Source: an uncultured Clostridia bacterium
GTDB taxonomy: Bacteria > Bacillota > Clostridia > Christensenellales > UBA1242
Direction: 5' to 3'
Assembly: GCA_947384015.1 (NCBI GenBank)
Contig: CANDFN010000011.1
Span: forward strand, 1-17,106
Length of the DNA stretch: 17,106 nucleotides
The translations under genes were made by a program, and so were the position numbers. The notes beneath the pieces are model-generated. The model ran no database searches and had not been told where the DNA came from. It saw only the letters and a list, made by a program, of their open reading frames with translations. Positions 14,436 to 17,106 of this stretch are shown here, one piece after another (position 1 is the first letter of the stretch; every line of letters begins with the position of its first letter).

Positions 14436-14447
14436 ATGTTTGCGTTT
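14424..14447 (-). terminator. Intrinsic terminator of the sigma-like gene
   Basis: On the minus strand AAACGCAAA and TTTGCGTTT are perfect complements around CA and are followed by a T-rich run (TTTTTTGTTTTT). It lies 7 nt past the stop at 14454. Confidence 0.8.
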
Positions 14448-14453
14448 GTTATT

Positions 14454-15251
14454 TTATACTTCTAAAAAGTCCCTTAATTGGCGTGAATATTTAGATTGCC
14501 TTAAATCTCTTATTCTTTTGCTTAATATTCTAAGCACATCTTCTTTCTTTATGCCTTTTTCTTTTGCAATCTCTTTCATTTTCATTTGAGGGTAACCGTC
14601 TAAACCAAAAAACATTTTTATTATTTCTTGATGTTCCGGATTTGCAACTTTTTCTAACACTTTGTTTATAATAACCTTTAATTCTTCTCTAGTTGCAATT
14701 TTAAACAAATCTCCCCTAACATCTGCCAACCTTTCATCAAGACCTTCTAATTGAACAACCGTAATTTCTTTTTGATCTTTTTTTAATCTTCCAGACTTGT
14801 TTATTGTTGCTTGCTTATCAATTAAATCATCAGTTAATTTAACAATAAGATTTGGAGTGTTGTCTATATAAAATTGATTAAAGTAAGCATCCACATAACC
14901 CATAACAGAATTTCTAAAAGACATCTGATTATTAAACCAGTCGCCATTTTCTGCTTTAGATAAAAATTTTGTTATTATAGCCAAATGACAGCCACTTATA
15001 TAGTCTTCAAAATTTTGGATTTTTAAATTACTATTTGCAAATTTTTCCACTGCATAATTTAAAAATTTTAGTAATTTAAAATATGTTTCTTCAACAATTT
15101 GTTTTGCCTTTTCTGTTCCTAATTGACCTACTAATCTTCTTGAAAAATCTCTATAGTCTTGCGCTGTAAAATCTTCCATATTAGGAAACATCTTTGTTAG
15201 AACATCATTGCATTTTTCTAATTTTGTTTTATTTTTTCTCTCGTTTATCAT
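14454..15251 (-). CDS. Divergent RpoD-like sigma-70 family protein
   Basis: From the ATG at 15251 the product is 265 residues; a GTG six bases upstream (15257) is an equally possible start. The C-terminal part resembles regions 4.1-4.2 of primary sigma factors: EIIKMFFGLDGYP (209-221), a helix-turn-helix MKEIAKEKGIKKEDVLRILSKRIRDLR (225-251), and the ending SRQLRDFLEV, close to the SKRLKDFLE-type ending of RpoD. The middle resembles region 2 (FEDYISGCHLAIITKF, then SFRNSVMGYVDAYFNQFY where RpoD has FSTYA.WWIRQAI) and region 3.0 (IVKLTDDLIDK). The WW-IRQ residues that recognise and melt the -10 are replaced. The N-terminal 60 residues are unlike known regions. It may be a specialised sigma factor or a polymerase-binding regulator. 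It is monocistronic, with its own promoter and terminator. Confidence 0.72.
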   Translation of the reverse strand: MINERKNKTKLEKCNDVLTKMFPNMEDFTAQDYRDFSRRLVGQLGTEKAKQIVEETYFKLLKFLNYAVEKFANSNLKIQNFEDYISGCHLAIITKFLSKAENGDWFNNQMSFRNSVMGYVDAYFNQFYIDNTPNLIVKLTDDLIDKQATINKSGRLKKDQKEITVVQLEGLDERLADVRGDLFKIATREELKVIINKVLEKVANPEHQEIIKMFFGLDGYPQMKMKEIAKEKGIKKEDVLRILSKRIRDLRQSKYSRQLRDFLEV

Positions 15252-15273
15252 AATCACCCTTTACCTTAATTTA

Positions 15274-15302
15274 ACTTTAACATGGAACTGGCAACTTGTC
15301 AA
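15274..15302 (-). promoter_or_regulatory. Promoter of the sigma-like gene
   Basis: On the minus strand, a perfect TTGACA (15297-15302) and TAAAGT (15274-15279) are separated by 17 bp. The expected start near 15267 gives a leader of 10-16 nt, depending on whether GTG or ATG is used. Confidence 0.75.
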
Positions 15303-15312
15303 TATGTAAATT

Positions 15313-15340
15313 AAAAAAACGGGCAAAATTCCCGTTTTTA
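15313..15340 (-). terminator. Intrinsic terminator of the YtxH-like gene
   Basis: On the minus strand AAAAACGGG and CCCGTTTTT pair over 9 bp around a seven-base AT-rich loop, followed by T residues. It lies immediately after the stop at 15343 and just upstream of the next promoter. It could act in both directions. Confidence 0.82.
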
Positions 15341-15342
15341 TT

Positions 15343-15516
15343 TTATTTATTTTTTTGTTTTTTGGCTTGAGTTTTTACTTCTTCTTTAATGTCTTCTACA
15401 ATTTCTTTGCCCTTTTCTACACCTTTTTCTGCGATGTCGGCAACGGGTTTATTGCATTTACACATTACTGCACCAACAACAAAGCCAATACCCATACCAA
15501 TTAGAAGTTCTTTCAT
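15343..15516 (-). CDS. YtxH-like small membrane-associated protein
   Basis: The product is 57 residues. A Gly-rich hydrophobic N terminus (LLIGMGIGFVVGAVM, residues 4-18) could insert in the membrane. It is followed by CKC and a highly charged Lys/Glu helix, a layout seen in YtxH-type proteins. The start is the ATG at 15514-15516 because AGGAGG sits four bases upstream; an in-frame ATG at 15531 would place that ribosome-binding site inside the coding region. The function of such proteins is unclear. The gene stands alone between the terminator of iscU and its own terminator, in the interval where Bacillota often carry alaS and ireB before ruvX. Confidence 0.75.
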   Translation of the reverse strand: MKELLIGMGIGFVVGAVMCKCNKPVADIAEKGVEKGKEIVEDIKEEVKTQAKKQKNK

Positions 15517-15551
15517 AAATCCTCCTAACATAGTTTTTGCACATTTTGGCG

Positions 15552-15583
15552 ATTTATGCCTAAAAATCCTTTTTATTTATGCC
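15552..15583. repeat. Paired 9-bp direct repeats upstream of the YtxH-like gene
   Basis: ATTTATGCC occurs at 15552-15560 and again at 15575-15583, 23 bp apart. They are bracketed by TTTGGC (15545-15550) and GCCAAA (15581-15586). The position upstream of the ribosome-binding site would suit an operator, but no convincing promoter is visible and the pattern is short in AT-rich DNA. Confidence 0.35.
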
Positions 15584-15603
15584 AAATTTTGGGTTTAATA
15601 AAA

Positions 15604-15626
15604 CAAAAAAGGTGGCTTAACCACCT
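15604..15626 (-). terminator. Intrinsic terminator of nifS-iscU
   Basis: On the minus strand AGGTGG and CCACCT form a 6-bp stem around TTAAG and are followed directly by TTTTTTG. The 5' arm begins within the TAG stop of the IscU-like gene. Confidence 0.82.
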
Positions 15627-16002
15627 ATTCTGCTTTTTTATTTTTTTCTTTCATTAATTTATTTTTATACTCTTGCAAAGTTGCAACTGCACAATCAATA
15701 CAAAATCTAACATCTTCTACATCAACATTTAAAGATTTTGCAATAGATGTTGCATCAACTAAAATCATATTAGCTGGTTTGTTTACTATAGAACCTGCGA
15801 CGGTATCGCAAATTGCTATAATATCTGGTTCTGCTTGAGCACGAAACTTGCAGTCTTTAATCAAGCCGTTTTCAATGCGCATAGAAAACTCTATATGAGC
15901 TGTTTTGTTTGGATTAAATAAGTCTTCTACTGCATCTGGTTTTTTTATTCTACCAGCATTAACAGGATTTGAAAATATGTCAAGAACTTCTTTACTAAAC
16001 AT
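15625..16002 (-). CDS. Divergent IscU/NifU N-domain-like protein lacking two scaffold cysteines
   Basis: The protein has 125 residues. Its start (MFSKEVLDIFSNPVNAGRI) and general layout match the IscU/NifU-N family, on which Fe-S clusters are assembled using sulfur from a cysteine desulfurase. The ligand positions are altered. The family NPxCGD segment is NPNKTAH (30-36), with neither the Cys nor the Asp. The GCGAA segment is AEPDI (57-61), again without Cys. Only the third site keeps a Cys: FCIDC (C101, C104), where the family has HC. Other cysteines are C51 and C65. The gene overlaps the nifS stop by one base (TAATG) behind GGAGG, so it is translated with nifS. It may be a regulator, an adaptor or a sulfur-transfer partner rather than a classical scaffold. 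Confidence 0.8.
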   Translation of the reverse strand: MFSKEVLDIFSNPVNAGRIKKPDAVEDLFNPNKTAHIEFSMRIENGLIKDCKFRAQAEPDIIAICDTVAGSIVNKPANMILVDATSIAKSLNVDVEDVRFCIDCAVATLQEYKNKLMKEKNKKAE

Positions 16003-17059
16003 TATTTAGCCTCCTTTTTCTTACGAGTTTTAGAACCATAAGTTGAAGAGAATTCACGTAACTCCTCTACTGCTTTTGCAATAATTGCAATAGCAACATC
16101 TAATTCTTCATAAGTATTGTTTTTACCTAGGCTGAAACGAACGGTGCTACGAGCTTCATCGTTGCTGTAACCCAAAGCGGTTATAACATGTGAAACCGAC
16201 ACACTGTTTGTTGTGCATGCACTGCCTGTTGAGACAGCAACACCCTTCATATCTAATTTAGTTAGAAGACTTACACCATCAACACCTACAAATTGAACAG
16301 ATATGATGTGAGGTAATTTTTGTTTAACATTTGCATTAATAGTAATGTTTTCTACAACAGAAGTAAGTTTTGTAATAAAGTATTCGCTTAACAATTTTAT
16401 TTTCTTTGTGTTTGTGCGCATATCTCTCATCGCAACTTCACAAGCTTTTGCAAAACCCACAACACCAGCAACATTAGTTGTGCCAGCACGTTTGCCACGT
16501 TCTTGATTACCACCATAAATAATAGGTTCTATTGCTATATTATTAGATAAATATAAAGCACCCATACCTTTTGGCCCATAAATTTTGTGGGCAGAAATTG
16601 TCATTGCATCAATACCTAAATCTTCAACATCTATGCTCATATTGCCGTATAATTGAACAGCATCTGTGTGGAATATTATATCCTTTTCATGTGCAGTTTG
16701 TGCAATGGCTTTAATATTTTGTATTGTGCCAATTTCATTATTAGCAGCCATTATTGAAATTAATATTGTGTTTGCTCTAATTGCATGTATTAAATCTGCA
16801 AAACGAATATAACCGTTAGAGTCTACGTCTAAATAAGTAACTCTATATCCATTCTTTTCTAAAAATTTGCATGCTTCTAACACTGAAGGATGTTCAATTT
16901 TACTGGTAATTATATGGTTACCGCGGTTACGATTAGCAAAAGCCAAACCGATTATTGCCCAAGTGTTTGCTTCGCTACCACTTGAAGTAAAGTAAATTTC
17001 GTTAGCTTTAGCATTGATTGATTCACTAATTGTGTCCCTTGCTGAGTCTACAAGATTTG
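16002..17059 (-). CDS. nifS: Cysteine desulfurase (NifS/IscS class), 5' end missing
   Basis: This PLP enzyme releases sulfur from cysteine as an enzyme-bound persulfide. About 352 native codons remain; roughly the first 45 residues are lost where adapter sequence begins at 17060. Visible landmarks in order are IYFTSSGSEANTWAI, IEHPSVLE, AANNEIGTIQ, HTDAVQ, the PLP lysine in SAHKIYGPKGMGAL, GGNQERGKRAGTTNV, and the catalytic Cys in STGSACTTNSVSVSHV. The active-site loop is of the longer NifS/IscS type. The C terminus is basic (KTRKKKEAK). Its stop overlaps the start of the IscU-like gene. The upstream promoter is outside the window. Confidence 0.96.
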
Positions 17060-17106
17060 AGATCGGAAGAGCACACGTCTGAACTCCAGTCACCATAATA
17101 CATCTC
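17060..17106. other. Illumina index-adapter sequence with i7 barcode (assembly artefact)
   Basis: AGATCGGAAGAGC begins at 17060 and the adapter continues to CCAGTCAC at 17094. The next eight bases, CATAATAC, fit an i7 index, and ATCTC is the start of the P7 segment. The block is the reverse complement of the left end. It is not genomic. Confidence 0.98.

Noticed and set aside
1..17106. Perfect inverted terminal repeats suggesting a linear plasmid, phage or transposon
   Set aside because: The repeats are Illumina adapters on both ends of a contig; no transposase, integrase or phage gene is present.

Overview
The window is one contig of low-G+C (roughly one third G+C by eye) bacterial DNA. Every one of the 22 genes I can support lies on the minus strand, so the biological order runs from high to low coordinates. 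Gene content and order point to the Bacillota, most likely an uncultured Clostridia-like lineage: rpsB-tsf-frr-uppS-cdsA-rseP-(polC)-rimP-nusA-ylxR-L7Ae-infB-rbfA-truB, plus nifS-iscU and ruvX-DUF1292. Both extreme ends (1-46 and 17060-17106) are Illumina TruSeq index-adapter sequence, not genome. The native DNA is about 47-17059, and truB and nifS are truncated by the contig ends.

Layout in transcription order. (1) nifS (5' end missing) and a divergent IscU-like gene, closed by a terminator. (2) A YtxH-like small gene with its own terminator. (3) A divergent RpoD-derived sigma-like gene with a near-consensus promoter and a terminator. (4) ruvX, a DUF1292 gene and an unrecognised 185-residue gene. 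ruvX appears to be leaderless, and its -35 box lies inside the preceding terminator. (5) rpsB-tsf behind a promoter and a roughly 160-nt structured leader, closed by a strong terminator. (6) An unrecognised 115-residue gene, in the place where pyrH usually sits. (7) frr-uppS-cdsA-rseP from a clear promoter; dxr, ispG and proS are absent. (8) A polC remnant holding only the N-terminal, OB-like and exonuclease regions, with its own near-consensus promoter and a leaderless GTG start. (9) rimP-nusA-ylxR-L7Ae-infB-rbfA-truB from a promoter followed by a perfect 9-bp hairpin.

The genes form the translation and envelope core: ribosomal protein S2, EF-Ts, ribosome recycling, IF-2 and ribosome maturation (RimP, RbfA, TruB), antitermination (NusA), undecaprenyl-PP and CDP-diacylglycerol synthesis, site-2 proteolysis and cysteine desulfuration. 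The most notable departures from the family norm are the polymerase-less PolC, an IscU-like protein lacking two of the usual ligand cysteines, a SigA-like protein with an altered -10-recognition region, an IF-2 with a roughly 100-residue Asn/Gln-rich tract, and two genes whose start codon coincides with the predicted transcription start. I see no tRNA, rRNA, CRISPR array, IS element or prophage.
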